Origin: Lineus longissimus
Lineage: Eukaryota; Nemertea; Pilidiophora; Heteronemertea; Lineidae
Reading direction: 5' to 3'
Assembly: GCF_910592395.1 (NCBI RefSeq)
Contig: NC_088316.1
Location: 248,001 to 312,000 of the forward strand
Length of the DNA: 64,000 nucleotides
Part shown: positions 47,880 through 59,900 of the stretch, piece by piece
Position numbering within the stretch: the first letter of the stretch is position 1
Layout: the number at the start of each line of letters is the position of its first letter
Translations under genes and position numbers: made by a program
Notes under the pieces: model-generated
Told to the model about the DNA's origin: nothing
What the model saw: the letters and a program-made list of their open reading frames with translations, nothing else
Database searches by the model: none

Positions 47880-50800
47880 CTGAAAAAAGACGACGTATTT
47901 TATAATGATAATGAGGAGTGATTTGGGAAGTTGTCTGCACAACTGGCCTCATGTTGCTGTCATAACTGTCACTCCAAACAATGTGGACCAGACCAACACT
48001 CCAACTTTGAATGAGAAGCGACTCCCTACGACTTGGGCATTTTGCCCGAGAACTCAACAAAAATTTCACCCAGTGTGGTGGCCGAGCAGAGAGTCTACTT
48101 ACTTGCTAGACTTGTACTTTTCGCGGATGGCCTGCTGGGGGTTGGAAGCTGATGCCTTGTAAGTCTTGAGTAAATCTTGTAGACATGGCTCAACTTCATG
48201 GTATTGGTACTTCGTGGCATGTTCCAATTCTGACGTCTGCAAATCAAAGAGTCAACTTAGTTCACACAGGCAGTGCTGGTAAGGACATGCGTTTCAATAT
48301 CGTGAATGGCCGACACTGCCGATAATGGCTTGGAAAGGTTTGACCAATTCACTTTTAATCGATGCGCTTTGTCCCAATTTGGCAAAACGAGTGGTTCTCA
48401 AATAGCTCTAACTTTGTTGAACTGCCACATTCTCCATGCAAATCTCCAGAAATGTTCTATGACTAGTAAAAGTTACTTAGTTTCAACCTTACCCAGAATT
48501 CAGAATTGACGGTCAAGTTAGCGAGGCATGTAGCGGCCGCACTTATTACACTAGGATTATACTTGAGATACGTCTCTGTATCGACCAACGTCAGCTCAGC
48601 AAGGTACTGCAAATCAAAGAGGCAATTTAGGATTCAGGTCAAGACTGAGAAAATCTGTAACACTCTTTTCTTTGTGGCCTTTGTAGCAGGTTACAGGATC
48701 AATGGACTCAAAAAAGTTCAGCCAAATCCACATCAGGTCGTCGCTTAAGTTTTGCTTAGAAAAGTGGAAATTAAAACTGGGACTTATCAAGCGACAAACA
48801 TTATATTAAAATCTTACCATTGCTAAACTCGACATCTCCTCATCAGCACCAATTCTCTTCAAATACCAATCACAGAAACAGTTGATCGTTGGCACGGCAA
48901 CGTCAAAAGATAGCACCTTCAAAATCAAATGTTCCATGCGCAGCACCTGTTTCTTTGTATAAGTGTCGTCGGTGATGTAAACAAACTCACCAACCTCTGG
49001 CGGGTAGATCTCTTCATATTTACTGCAATAGAAACAAACTGGTCTTTTACCCATGCATGGCGTGCCACGTATTCGGCCAATAGACTCGTCGAACTGACAA
49101 ATATATCGCTTATTTACGGTGGAATACTTACGCTGCTAAGAACATACTGGCAGCACCAACCAACTGCAGTTTACCACGAAGAACAGACATTGAGGAGAGG
49201 AAGCGGTCAATGTAGTTGATGGACAAACATAGCGTCTCTCGGTGAAGCTTGTATTCCTCGGCGACCTCCACTAACCAGTCGATCAGGATGCTTCTCATAC
49301 TGTTGGTGATGTCAGGCTGTTTCTTCATGTAGTTGGCTCTTGGTCGATGTCGCGTCTGAAATTCAGGGCAACAAAAATCAGTTTTGTGAAGACAGTTTTG
49401 CAAGTTTAAAAAAAGTACATAGACAATCTTATGCTGAATTTGGGACCTAGAAAGAAGAAGAAAGACCTGAGAGATAAGAGCCTCTGGGTCAAAAACAAAT
49501 TGTCCCAATATCTTGGTCATTCTTTACAGTGCTCCTCGTTATTCACAAGCAGGGGACGAAATGTTGGAAATACCTCTGCTTCTCTCAGATATTCATAGAT
49601 GTCGTCTGTGTATTCGGGCACACACGTTATTATGTCTTTCCTTGTTTCATCTGCTGTTCGCTCGCTCATAGATTCATCCGAGGATAAGTCGAGAACCATG
49701 GGCGATTCTGAAAGAAAGAGTCCTTGTTAGGCAATCAGTTTGTTTGAGAATTCTAGTACGACAGTAAAAGATGATGTCACAGCATTCAACATTTTTTGTT
49801 AAGTGATTATCCATTTCTATTCAGTCTCTTGTCCCTTTACTTTTGAGTGTTTTTAGCTTTCGACTCATCAAGATTTTATTTAGAAGTTGACAAATGTCAA
49901 GATGAATTCGAGTAACAAACCTGCAGTTTCGCTTGGTTTTGAAGCAGCACATGGGAAGGCAGAAGACAATGGCACGCGTGGTAGGCCTAACTTGGTCACA
50001 TCTGGTCGAAGCTCTAGTTGGTGTTCAGCTGGTTTGATGATCTGTGCTGATTTAGCTGGTTCATTGTCGATATGGATGGAGAAAGGTTGTGACGTTGGGA
50101 TGCAGAACCCGCCAGTTTTGTTTGATTTTCCCGCAAATGCATTTTCATCGTTGCCGCTGGCAAATGGGTCTATCGTGTTTCTTGGGGCCTGAAAAATGAT
50201 ATTGAAAGATTATTTATGATTGAGCACAATTGAAAAGTTATTCTCTTATCATGATATAAATATCAGGCAGCTACTGAGCTAGGGCAAGACATCAAAATCA
50301 TGTTTCACTTTCTCGATTAAGTGTTTACTCTGTGACCTTTATCTCCAGGAATTCCTTGGGTGTGGTAGGCTTACATTTTGTTGTCAAGGTAACAAAATCA
50401 GCTGATGGAATGCTGTGGATGGAATGATGGTAATGAACTTCAAAGACCAAGTCTCGCTTCCTTTTGAACTCAACTGGCTGCCATTCTGGCGCTTCGGCTA
50501 AAAAATGGTGGAAATGCGCCAAAATCAATCCAAGCTGTAGCCAGTGAAGACGATATTAAGGTGAAGAAAAGGCATCACATCACATGCATATGGTCTCCCA
50601 AAATAAGAGGAGGCTTGCAAAAAAGGGCAAGGCGCAAAACATGGCGACCTTCAGTTCAGGAAAAAATTCTGTAACCGCGCTTGCGGCTTGGTCTTCTAAA
50701 CTCACCTGGCCTTTCGCGGCTCGAAACGGCTGCACCCTCGTTTGGTTCGTAATGGTTCCAAGAGCTGCTCGTTTACTTGCATTTGGAACATTAGCTCGGT

Positions 50801-50912
50801 TCAAAGCTGCATCATCGCGCTTTGTTTTCCTCATTGCATGTCGGTTTTCGCCGTTCAAGTCCTCGAGAACGGCCGTGTTGCCAAAATTCGAACTCCCAAA
50901 TTGGAAACTCAT
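47822..50912 (-). CDS. CCNA: cyclin A, complete, 8 coding exons
   Basis: Exons are 50912-50706, 50188-49921, 49707-49574, 49355-49132, 49022-48818, 48606-48493, 48236-48103 and 47879-47822, giving 447 aa (vertebrate A2 is about 430). Cyclin A activates CDK2/CDK1 in S phase and G2. Motifs seen: destruction box RAALGTITN (48-56) in the N-terminal region; [13 protein letters not shown] leading to the cyclin box; [20 protein letters not shown] with the MRAIL-type hydrophobic patch (MRSIL, 223-227); [40 protein letters not shown]; and a C-terminal [14 protein letters not shown]. All exon phases join without conflict. The ATG at 50912 follows an in-frame non-coding leader and gives a typical start. 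It lies between the tetraspanin pair and RAD50, with no sign of shared regulation. Confidence 0.96.
48103..48236 (-). CDS. CCNA: cyclin A exon 7
   Basis: [18 protein letters not shown] to AIREKYKSS. Acceptor ttgcag, donor gtaagt, ends in phase 2. Confidence 0.94.
48493..48606 (-). CDS. CCNA: cyclin A exon 6: second cyclin fold
   Basis: [18 protein letters not shown] and onward, 38 codons. Acceptor ttgcag, donor gtaagg. Confidence 0.94.
48818..49022 (-). CDS. CCNA: cyclin A exon 5
   Basis: [18 protein letters not shown] to DEEMSSLAM. Acceptor ttgcag, donor gtaaga. Confidence 0.95.
49132..49355 (-). CDS. CCNA: cyclin A exon 4: first half of the cyclin box
   Basis: [18 protein letters not shown] to [14 protein letters not shown]. 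Contains [12 protein letters not shown]. Acceptor tttcag, donor gtaagt. Confidence 0.96.
49574..49707 (-). CDS. CCNA: cyclin A exon 3
   Basis: [15 protein letters not shown] to [14 protein letters not shown]. Acceptor tttcag, donor gtattt. The [14 protein letters not shown] segment is the cyclin A entry helix. Confidence 0.93.
49921..50188 (-). CDS. CCNA: cyclin A exon 2
   Basis: 89 codons plus one base, [15 protein letters not shown] to KPSETAG. Acceptor tttcag, donor gtttgt. Low-complexity regulatory region with little family conservation; assigned by frame and splice sites. Confidence 0.85.
50325..50528 (-). other. open frame inside cyclin A intron 1, unassigned
   Basis: After tttttttag a frame with [18 protein letters not shown] runs to a stop. 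Its phase does not join cyclin A exon 1 in this frame, and exon 1 joins exon 2 perfectly without it. It may be a chance frame or a poison-type cassette. Confidence 0.2.
50706..50912 (-). CDS. CCNA: cyclin A exon 1: N-terminus and destruction box
   Basis: 69 codons from [15 protein letters not shown] to FRAAKGQ; donor gtgagt, phase 0. Contains RAALGTITN, matching R-x-x-L-x-x-x-x-N. Confidence 0.92.
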
Positions 50913-51106
50913 TTTCGTCTAATAACTCGCTCAAAATGGAATTCCGTGCAAATATAAAACGTCTCGATATAGGTTATATGCTTATAAAGCACACTGTGTT
51001 AGAGCATTTGTGCAAAAATTTGTAAAATTCGAGATAATGTGGAATAAAACGGAGTGACTCTTCTCCGTCAAAAACACAGTGGAATGAATCGAGAGAATGG
51101 GAAACG

Positions 51107-51139
51107 TTAAATTCCCCGCGACCCATTGAATCGACCAAT
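51107..51139 (-). promoter_or_regulatory. cyclin A CCAAT and CDE/CHR-like promoter cluster
   Basis: On the - strand: inverted CCAAT (ATTGG, 51135-51139), 12-bp gap, TCGCGGG (51115-51121, CDE-like), 4-bp gap, TTAA (51107-51110, CHR-like). Vertebrate cyclin A2 has TCGCGGG and TTGAA in the same order and 4-bp spacing downstream of a CCAAT box. It sits about 200 bp upstream of the ATG. Confidence 0.6.
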
Positions 51140-51158
51140 CAGCGCCTCGGACGTGTAC

Positions 51159-51164
51159 CACGTG
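51159..51164. promoter_or_regulatory. palindromic E-box CACGTG near cyclin A CCAAT
   Basis: CACGTG 20 bp upstream of the CCAAT box in the cyclin A direction; a bHLH-zip or bZIP site is possible. Confidence 0.4.
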
Positions 51165-53250
51165 ACACGCAAACAGCAACACACGCCTCGCACTGGCAGT
51201 GGGTCAGAGGTCACCAGGTGGTCGGCTCACAGCTGATTGCAGTGGTTTACGGGGGCATTTGTCGGCAATTATGTCATATTTTGACATAAGTACGCATTTG
51301 ATTTTGACTTTTATAGTATTCTTTAATAGAGTTTGAAGTTTTCAAAACGTCTAAATACATTGATGAGATTGTGCTTGTAATTTCCATTCATGTTTTTCAA
51401 GCTGAAAGTTGAAACCTTCTGAAAACCACCGCGCGGCAAAAATACCTTTGTCAGCTTGTACGTGACTGGTTGAGATGGGCCAAATATCAAAGCGGGAAGA
51501 CCACAAAGTTGTCAAACTGTCATATTTGTGTTTCTAGGGATATGTTGAACAACTTTAAAACTTTTTCTTTGAAGAAAATTACAATTGTACATCTTACATT
51601 CGTCATTGTATTTGTAATGTCAGATTGTGTTTGGTAGGCATAATCCTTTATTTATCTGACTAGAATATAATAAAGATGGTAACAAAGTCTCAATGGTCTA
51701 ACCCTGTACATTTTCTTCAAAATCAGGCCTGCCTGTTTCATCAGCTGTCAACGACCACACTCTGGACACATTGGACCGGCCTCGTTCCTCACCCTAACCA
51801 TAAAGAGACCCAATTTGGAAGAGGCAATGGACTACCCAGGTCAACCAACGAAAGGGTGACAAAATGTATTTCTTCTAAATGAACCCCCTCGGTAACCCCT
51901 TGCAGACGACTGGAGCCAACATGACTGACACCCTTGCCATCCAGACAATTTTACAATCTGGTCTTCCACAGCTTGGTATATGTTGGTCATTGTCTCTCTA
52001 CATTGTCCAGTAACTTGATTCTCCGGTCAGAGTAACCAGACTTGAAGGGTCAACCAAGTCTATAAAGAGAAAAAAGGAATTTCTTACGCAATGCAAATGC
52101 TTTGTGCAGAATACACATCACGAAAAGGTCTGTTTCCAACCCAAGAGGGTATTGTAGAGCTCATTCCATATAATAGATTTTTTGCATTGTTGATAGCAGA
52201 GGTCATTATAAAGTGGATTATGTCAATAATCCATTTGGGTCATTAGGTACTGTTAATTAACAGTGAAAGGTATTTGCTCAGTTGGCCTAAGTGGGGAGAT
52301 CCCACCAAGACATTGGTGTGCCCTTTCACTTGGTTATAAGAAAAGCTAAATTTCTTTCACACTTTCTCCACAGAATTTCTAAACTGATGATTACGTTGAG
52401 CTACATCATTCAGTAAACATAATAATTTCCATAATTTTAGTTTACTTTGCAATGTTAGTAGCAATGAAGTAATCAGTTTCTGAGTGGTGTGTTTTTTTGT
52501 CACCAAGCAAGCTTTAATTGAACCACGGACCATGATTTGACTGAAATCACATCTTGTCACAATACCATAAACAAGGACCTTTAATATCAAAACACTTCAT
52601 TCCAATCAAAGTGTCCTCCAAGCTGTCATTGCCTCAAGCCAATGTGAGCTAAGAATGTCTCTTCTGCAGTCTTTAGATGGCACTGGCAATCTTATATTTC
52701 TTGAGGAAATAAAACTCACTAGCATGGACAGCGGTTTTGTGATTGAGTTGGTTATAGCTTTGACATAGGCCCAAAGGAACACCTATAGCATTACATGTCA
52801 TGCGAGTTCTATGTCCCGTGGTTTTAGAAGATAGGCATCATATCTCAAAGGCATCCTTGCAGTTGATAATACGAAGTAAATACTGGTCATTTTATTCAGT
52901 GCAAAATGCAAATGTTGACCTTATTTGACACATTTTTATCTCTTCCTTTGATTGCAGTAGATAAGGCCAAGTTGTAGTAATTGTCTCAGCCCTGTCCACC
53001 TGCATGTCTTTATTGTTGACACACACACATGGACCTATTCTATGAACACAATACTAGTGTTCTGGATGGGTAGACTTTTTATCAGTTTATACCAGAAAAT
53101 TCCATGCGAACAACACCTCGTGTAGCCCTTGTTTGTTCCATGTCATCAGAAAGTGCTGTTGGTCAGAGGTTCCAACTGGTGAACATGGTACTCGGAGAGT
53201 AAGAAGGACAGGTCAGAATAATATTAAGCAGAAATTTGACCTCTTCATGT
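51165..53250. other. spacer between cyclin A promoter and RAD50 3' region
   Basis: No gene, RNA or mobile element recognised. Confidence 0.45.
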
Positions 53251-53480
53251 GACTGTCTCCACATGAGATGCGACTGTCTCCACATGAGATGCGACTGTCT
53301 CCACATGAGATGCGACTGTCTCCACATGAGATGCGACTGTCTCCACATGAGATGCGACTGTCTCCACATGAGATATAACAGTCTACACATGAGATGTGAC
53401 TGTCTCCACATGAGATGTGACTGTCTCCACATGAGATGTGACTGTCTCCACATGAGATGTGACTGTCTCCACATAAGATA
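53251..53480. repeat. 21-bp minisatellite, about 11 copies
   Basis: The unit is gactgtctccacatgagatg plus one base (c or t). The last copies change c to t as a block. Confidence 0.97.
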
Positions 53481-53533
53481 AGAGAAGCCACCAACAGAGG
53501 AAACAAGACTGGATTCATAACTACAACATTTCA

Positions 53534-53539
53534 TTTATT
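53534..53539 (-). terminator. RAD50: candidate poly(A) signal of RAD50
   Basis: AATAAA on the - strand about 320 bp past the assigned stop. Confidence 0.4.
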
Positions 53540-53856
53540 TTCATAAGCAGAACACAGTGGTATAAAGCACCTCAGAACAGGCCATTGAGAAAAAGCAGAC
53601 TTGCAAAAAGGCAAATTAAAATTTTTTCATTTCAATTTCAAAGCCCAGAGAAAGGCAAATTATAGCCCCATGGGATTAAAGGGGTTAACAGTATACCCAA
53701 ATGCTTCTGTGTGGATACACACACAAAAAGTACTTTCATTAGCAGCAATTGAAGCAATTAGAGTCGTTTGTTTTTTGGACATAAGACTCTTCAGCCATAT
53801 ACATGTAGTACCATTGCCAGATAATTCTGTGAGGATTGTGTCCTTGGGAAAGTTGT

Positions 53857-53905
53857 TTATGTTCTTAGGCCATTCACTGGTGTTCTGGTGATCATGGAAT
53901 GTCCC
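53857..53905 (-). CDS. RAD50: RAD50 probable terminal exon
   Basis: Acceptor tttttcag; with the split codon reads [16 protein letters not shown] then TAA. The pattern resembles the short variable tail that follows the switch region in RAD50 proteins, and the phase fits. Conservation here is weak. Confidence 0.72.
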
Positions 53906-56900
53906 CTGAAAAACATGAGAAAACTCAATATTAACCAAGAAAGAATGGAAATATTGGAGAAAAAAAGAGTTTTTCATGCAGATTTTGGATGAAAGGTTCT
54001 GCCCCCCAGAGAGCCTTTTGCCCACACCAGAACAAAGAGCAGAATACCAAGGTTATTACAACCAAAATGGGGTCTTTTTTGTTAGGTTCTTTGAAACAAA
54101 TTTGCTGGACCTTGAGGGGCATTAGCCCTACCCTGACCACCCTGACTGAGGAAATGGGGCAGAACAACACAGTGCCAAGGGACCCAGGGTGCCACTGATT
54201 TGTTCTTGTAAACAATGAGTTAATAATCACCCCCAATCATGAACCACATACTGTTAAGAGTAGGTGTGAGTAGTTGTCGGCCCACAGAATTCCTAACCTT
54301 GGCATGGAAAAAGCCAGGCCCTTGATGACAATATGGTGTTCAGGCCAAATATTCAGATTGTAATTTCTGATAAACACTATAAGAAGAATTATAAAGGAAT
54401 TCCTCTGGGATGACCAATTTTTTACTCCCAAGTATTTTGAATTTTCACCATCATAACGCGTTATAATCACTATCATCATCTGAAGTCAGGAGCTTTATTC
54501 ATTTATTGTGTGGCCTTGAGGACAAAACACAGAGGCGTCCACAGTGAACCCCTGTCTACAGCAGCTTGTCCAGAGGTCTCACTGCCCATATAAACAAACA
54601 ATTGCTTCCCCACACCTGAGTGACCCTGCTCATTAGGCCAGGCTAAATCATTGGTATCAATACTGGGATTATTTAGATCAATAATTGATGCAGTATTTAA
54701 CAACATGACTGGGTGTATTATTTGGTTGTGAACTGCAATGTCAACATACAGAAACTGGTTAATGAATACAGATGTAGAGTAGTAGATGGGAGAATTCAGG
54801 GGACATAATGGTGTAATTGTTATGATGAAGGAAGCCATTTGTAACATTTCAGGGGTTTTCCAGTTATTTTGGTTTGGTACACAGATTGCCAAGCGGTGCT
54901 ATCTGGTGCTAGTTTATAGTACTAAAACATGATATTGTTTGAATGAGGAATAACAACATTCAAATGGGTATGGATGGAAATGTCCAAGCACATGTGAAGG
55001 CAATATTTAACTGTCGTTCTAGGTGTTAAATGGAAACCGTTGGCAGCAGTTTTGCATTGCATAATTGCTACACTAGATAACCACCCATCTGATCTATAGA
55101 AATTTTTAAAAAAAACACTGTAAAATTAGGCGGTTTCCAGAAGTGACTGAAAGTGAAAATGATCACTTACTGAACATCGCGGCCGATCTTGAAGAAATAT
55201 TCTACATAATCTGAACCTCCTAAAAGTTCCACAAAGTCTTCGTCGTGGGTGATCACAACCAATTGGAAGTTTCTATGCCCTGCTCGACTCTTGATTATTC
55301 TGCAAAATGAGAATGGAGAGATTATTGAAACGTTGAAATTTCTTTCTCAAAAATTCAGAGAATTTTTTCTTCTTCAAAAATGAATTTTTTCTTTATTTCT
55401 TGTTCTTTCATGAAATTTTTCCAAAATATTTTCCCAAATAATTTTTTTTAAATTTCAAAATTTTTCCAAAAATATTTAAAAAACCTTTTTTGGTCAAAAA
55501 CACATTTTCTACATGAAAGGTTGTTACTTACTCTGTTAAAGCATATGCCAAACTGCAAATGTTTTCTCGGTCCAAGTTTGTGGTGGGTTCATCAAGAGCA
55601 AGGATGCCGCACTTAAGACAGAACGTCTCAGCCAGTGCAAGTCTAATAATCAAACAAGCAAGCACCTGTAAAAAGTGGGAAATAATTAGTTTGACTATTT
55701 AGTGCTTGTTGCTTCACCCGCTGCATAATGTCCAAGTGATATGCTGATAACGTGTAATATACCCAATGCAATCCTGAAATTTTCAACAAAAAGCTTTTCA
55801 TACAGCACCATGCCAAATCAGTGTGGATGAGAACAATACTCACTGATTGCTCACTTCTGCCCACTAGTTACAAGGTCTGTCAAGTGAGGGAGCTGTGCTT
55901 GAAGCAATGTGCTTCAGCGTGTTAAGGTTACCGAATAGAGACATTTCATTAAAGGTGACAGTCTCTAGAAGCTAAAGTGTTATCAGAAATCAAGAAATAC
56001 CCAAGCTTCAAGTGATCCTATCCCTATAACTATGAACCTTTTTGGAATATTTGCATGATGGGAAAAGGACACTTTGACTGAGAGGTAAGTTACCGACAAT
56101 ATTTTTTGCAATCATATTCATACGATGAGTGGAAAAAACCTGGCAGTCATGATGAAACTTGAAACAGCATTACTCGGCCACTGCTTAGCCTGGGGCACCT
56201 CGGCAGATAATGTTATTTATAACGTATAAACGAGAACATGATAAAGTGGTTTGTACATCAGTGATTAGAGAATCCAGCATTACAACCATCGGGACGAGGA
56301 GCAGGCAAAGTATCGTCGTCAAAGTCCCTACAGGAACAAGGCAGAGCCTTTTGAGTGAGCCACGCTAGACGAATCCTCATTAAGTTTACAGTCAGCTTGA
56401 ATAGACAGAAGCAGGAAGACTTGTCTGTCGGCATTAACCATTTCAGTGACAGGTCATTTTACGGGAGGGGCTTGCTGAAAGGGTGCTCTAAAGCAGATCA
56501 AGCAATTCATCAAGAGACGGAGCACTCGACGAGGTTCTATGTCACAACGTCATTCAGATTTACCATACTACGCATCAATAATAGACCTACACTCTATCAG
56601 ATGCTGGTCTAACTTCCCATGTAAGTTTTTTGACCTTGCCTTCTCATTCTTGTTTCAAATTTCTTCAAATTTGTAAAGGCGCCAGACATGAAGAGTTTGG
56701 CTTCTGAAGTCTCTCAGTCAACCACGACTGGAAGTGACAAGGAGAAGCCACTAGCGGGTGCAATAATATCTGAGCGCGAGCTCATCAATCACTTCTGGAA
56801 TATCAATAAAATAATTCTTCAATATCCATGTGTGATTTTGATGTTTCTGGGCATCGTTTTCAATATGCTCACAATTCTTGTACTTGTCATTGGAAAAGTT

Positions 56901-59900
56901 GGAAAAGTGTCAACAAGAATATTACTAATAAACCTGGCCTTAATGGACACTGGAACCCTCCTGATGGAGCCGTTACGGTTATCGTTTTCTTACTTGGGGT
57001 GGGTCAGACCAAATAGCCTGAGAAATGGAAGTGACATTGCCTGTTCCATACACCACTTTTGCGCTCAGTTTTTCCTGCATTTCGCTCATTGGAATGTCAT
57101 GCTTATTACCATAGAAAGGTGGGTTTGTGTCTCCTACCCTTTAAAGGCGAGGTTTATCTGTACAAAAGAGTGGACAACCATCGGCCTTCTTATCGTAGGG
57201 GCAGTTCTATTTGGAATCAACGCGCATCATTTCTATGGTTACCGTCGTTATGCTTACTATTGGGGCGCGAATGGAAATGTTGGTTATCAGTGTGCATATA
57301 CAAATATAAAAAGTTACGAAACATTTATTACTGAAATAGCCAGTCATCTCAACATGGTTCTGTCAGTCGGGATTCCATTTCTTGGCATAACGGCATGCAA
57401 CACTTCAATTTTGTACCACGTGGTCAAAAGTCGAAATAAGAGCCGTGATCTGAAGGCATCAGATCGTCCTGCGACTGGCATCAACAGCATGACCATCATG
57501 TTGGTTACCCTGAGTCTCACCTTCATTGTGTTACTAGGCCCACATGTCGTGTTTGGGATTGTTCTCACTGAAATCGGAAGAAGCCTCAGTCACGTTTCCT
57601 ATCACCGGCTGAATGCCTATGTTGGGGCGATAACCTTCATTTTAAATGTCATCAATCACGGAAGCAATTTCATCCTCTACTGCATCGCAGGACGCCAATT
57701 CAGACAAGCATTTTCACAAATGTTCAAATGTCAGAAGAGAAGGGTAACTTAACAAGAAAACATATGAAATAAACACTCGGGCAGCAGGGAGCATTTCCCA
57801 TCCCAGTCCAATAATGTATTTTTCTAATATCTAAGAGTTGAAACAGAATTGAGAAATGTCACAACACTTTCAGACTCCTGACCGAGAGGTTGTTGGTTAG
57901 AATTTGTTTCGAGGCACTTCGTTCAGACGTCAAGAGTTCAAAGGTTAAACGAGCGCTTAGAAACTGCTCCTAAACAGGAAGACTCTGCGATGACAAAGTG
58001 CTTTGAGCGAGGATCTGTCAACGAAGGTGCACTATACGAGAATTGAACTTGACATATTTTTTTTCAACTTCATTGAATGTTTCCCGGTGAATCGATCAGT
58101 TGAGTTTTGGAATGACTAGCATATACCCATGGAGCGGGCAAAGTTGAAATGTAATATACATTAGTTAAATGGGCACGATGATTGAACTACATTAAATTTC
58201 TAACGTTACTGAAGTTTTATTAAAGGTTAAACACGAAATGAACTGCATTTAGGGACTTATTGCTGCTATCTACATGCAACCCCCAAAAGATTGATTGGAG
58301 TACGCTATTTTACACAATGCATTGAGACCAGTGACAGCAGGTCCTGTTCCAAATAAGGCCCTCACATATTAGGCATATCACCTACCCACTCCCGTACCCA
58401 ATGCCACTGTCGGACCAAAGCCAGGTGCATGGAGAGATGCAGAACGCAATTCAAACTGACAACATCAGTCAGTAAAGAATAAATCAAAGAGCAAGCGCTG
58501 GCCACTGTACATATTTTGTCCATCCTGGCATAACTGTTTATTGATACCCTGACTGCATGTTCCGGTAGGCCACTTCTGCAGAATTTGCCTTATCACTCAG
58601 GTCAGTGTTTCTCGAATAGAACTAAAATAGAATAGGCTAATCATTAATCTCCCTGCTAATACCCTGCACCATGGACCAGGTTGTATAGCACTACATACGT
58701 GCTGGAAGCTAATACTGATGTGGCAGGGAGAATATGCGTGAAGTTTGTGTATGCTTTTGAGAATGAGCGGAGCTCTCCAGTCGACGTGCTCTCTGAAAAG
58801 TTGTTATTTATTCTAAAACAACGAAGATATTCGACGTATGACACCCTCAGTGACACTCTTACGTATGATCCAGACCTACGAAGCCAAAGGTTGCAAGAAT
58901 TCGACGCATTTCCAAGGCCCAATTTTGAAACAAAAATTATCTCCTAAATAGCGGCCACAACGCGCATTATAGTATAGATTGTAGCCTGACAGGCCTCCAC
59001 TAACAAGGATTCTATGACGGCTGACAGGCCTCCGCTAACAAGGATTCTATGACGGCTGACAGGCCTCCACTAACAAGGATTCTATGACGGCTGACAGGCC
59101 TCCACTAACAAGGATTCTATGACGGCTGACAGGCCTCCGCTAACAAGGATTCTATGACGGCTGACAGGCCTCCGCTAACAAGGATTCTATGACGGCTGAC
59201 AGGCCTCCGCTAACAAGGATTCTATGACGGCTGACAGGCCTCCACTAACAAGGATTCTATGACGGCTGACAGGCCTCCACTAACAAGGATTCTATGATGG
59301 CTGACAGGCCTCCGCTAACAAGGATTCTATGACGGCTGACAGGCCTCCGCTAACCAGGATTCTATGACGGCTGACAGGCCTCCGCTAACAAGGATTCTAT
59401 GACGGCTGACAGACCTCCGCTAACAAAATTCTATGACGGCTGACAGGCCTCCGCTAACAAGGATTCTATGACGGCTGAATAAAGGTTGAGAGAACTATCC
59501 CAGCTTGCTTCGGCAGATCAGATAGATTTGTCACCTGCGATCATTATCTCTTGTTTGCAAGGCACTTAATGTCAACACCAGCACCAAAAGGGTTAAAAAG
59601 AGGGAATTACCTTTTGTCCCGCACTGCAGCGCCCCCTCATGTCCATGACTGTATCCATCTTCACCATGACAACTCGGTAATGATATGTCCGTCTACCTTT
59701 GCTAAGGCCAGCCTCATCTTCATCAGAACGTATCTCTATCGTGTCGATATCTGGAATCGATTGAAAACATCGTCTCAATTTGTGCAGTCTGCTAATCATA
59801 TGTTAGCTGTCACCGAATTCCACAAACAGTCAGGAACACTGCCCCCCCCCCCCAGGGTCAAACCCCTACTGCAATACAATGGGATCAACATTATTTCATG

